NCBI GenBank assembly: GCA_903928225.1
Contig: CAIYPU010000152.1
Location: forward strand, 1 to 34,535
Origin: an uncultured Chlorobiaceae bacterium
Lineage (GTDB): Bacteria; Bacteroidota; Chlorobiia; Chlorobiales; Chlorobiaceae
Direction: 5' to 3'
Length of the DNA: 34,535 bases
The first letter of the stretch is position 1. Each line of letters starts with the position of its first letter. This document shows, piece by piece, positions 34,460 through 34,535 of the stretch. The notes under the pieces are model-generated. The model was not told the origin of the DNA and ran no database searches. It saw only the letters and a program-made list of their open reading frames with translations. Position numbers and translations under genes: made by a program.

Positions 34460-34535
34460 ATGACTGAGCTTCATTTTGGAAGAGCGTACCGTCTCCATTA
34501 CAGGGGAAGGCTTGTAGCGTTTATCGGCCCCGCCA
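34460..34535 (+). CDS. Possible 5' end of a gene running off the window
   Basis: An ATG at 34460 preceded by CGGAAG opens a frame (MTELHFGRAYRLHYRGRL...) that reaches the right edge, 25 codons. It is divergent from the DUF4143 gene, and the composition is protein-like. No family can be recognised from so little, and chance is not excluded. Confidence 0.3.
   Translation, partial: MTELHFGRAYRLHYRGRLVAFIGPA

Overview
The window reads as chromosome from a green sulfur bacterium (Chlorobi, Chlorobiaceae, probably Chlorobium-like). I infer this from the protein style of several genes: the ArsA-type ATPase with a C-terminal HSP20-like domain, the PII-Amt pair, a short class I DAHP synthase followed by a DUF2892 membrane protein, and a 526-residue SerA. 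I also use the moderate GC content and mostly weak Shine-Dalgarno sites. No rRNA, tRNA, CRISPR array, transposase or phage gene was seen.

Left part (1-6.6 kb) is metal handling. After the 3' end of a tail-specific protease gene come a CadC/SmtB-type ArsR repressor and an SO_0444-type metal permease, with a good ArsR-family operator between them. Facing them is a copper operon on the minus strand: an HMA-TauE/SafE-cupredoxin fusion, a DUF305 protein, and CopA joined by an ATGA overlap. The middle (6.6-20.4 kb) is housekeeping: TruA, a LysM lytic transglycosylase, an ArsA-like ATPase, SerA, DAHP synthase, a DUF2892 protein, a GNAT-like protein, an outer-membrane protein, an anti-sigma-type ATPase, Pgi and a glnK-amt pair. 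Strong bidirectional terminators separate several of these genes. From 20.4 to 21.7 kb there is no gene, only interspersed repeats and a 19-bp tandem array.

The centrepiece (21.7-28.9 kb) looks like a complete alpha-hydroxyketone quorum-sensing pathway of the Vibrio CqsA/CqsS kind. It has a CqsA-like autoinducer synthase and, divergent from it, a CqsS-like membrane receptor kinase that carries two intact receiver domains and its own HPt domain, doing the job of LuxU. Downstream is a LuxO-like sigma54-dependent response regulator. Two nearly identical sigma54 (-24/-12) promoters flank the LuxO-like gene. One faces a 71-residue small protein gene. The other faces a mini-operon of a zinc-ribbon protein and a 59-residue helix-turn-helix protein that ends at a terminator shared with the LuxO-like gene. 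The proposed circuit is signal synthesis, membrane sensing, an internal His-Asp-His relay, a sigma54 activator, and small-protein outputs where Vibrio uses Qrr sRNAs.

The right end (29.5-34.5 kb) has an OmpR-type two-component system with translational overlap, a secreted endonuclease/exonuclease/phosphatase-family protein, an AAA_14/DUF4143 ATPase, and possibly the first codons of another gene.
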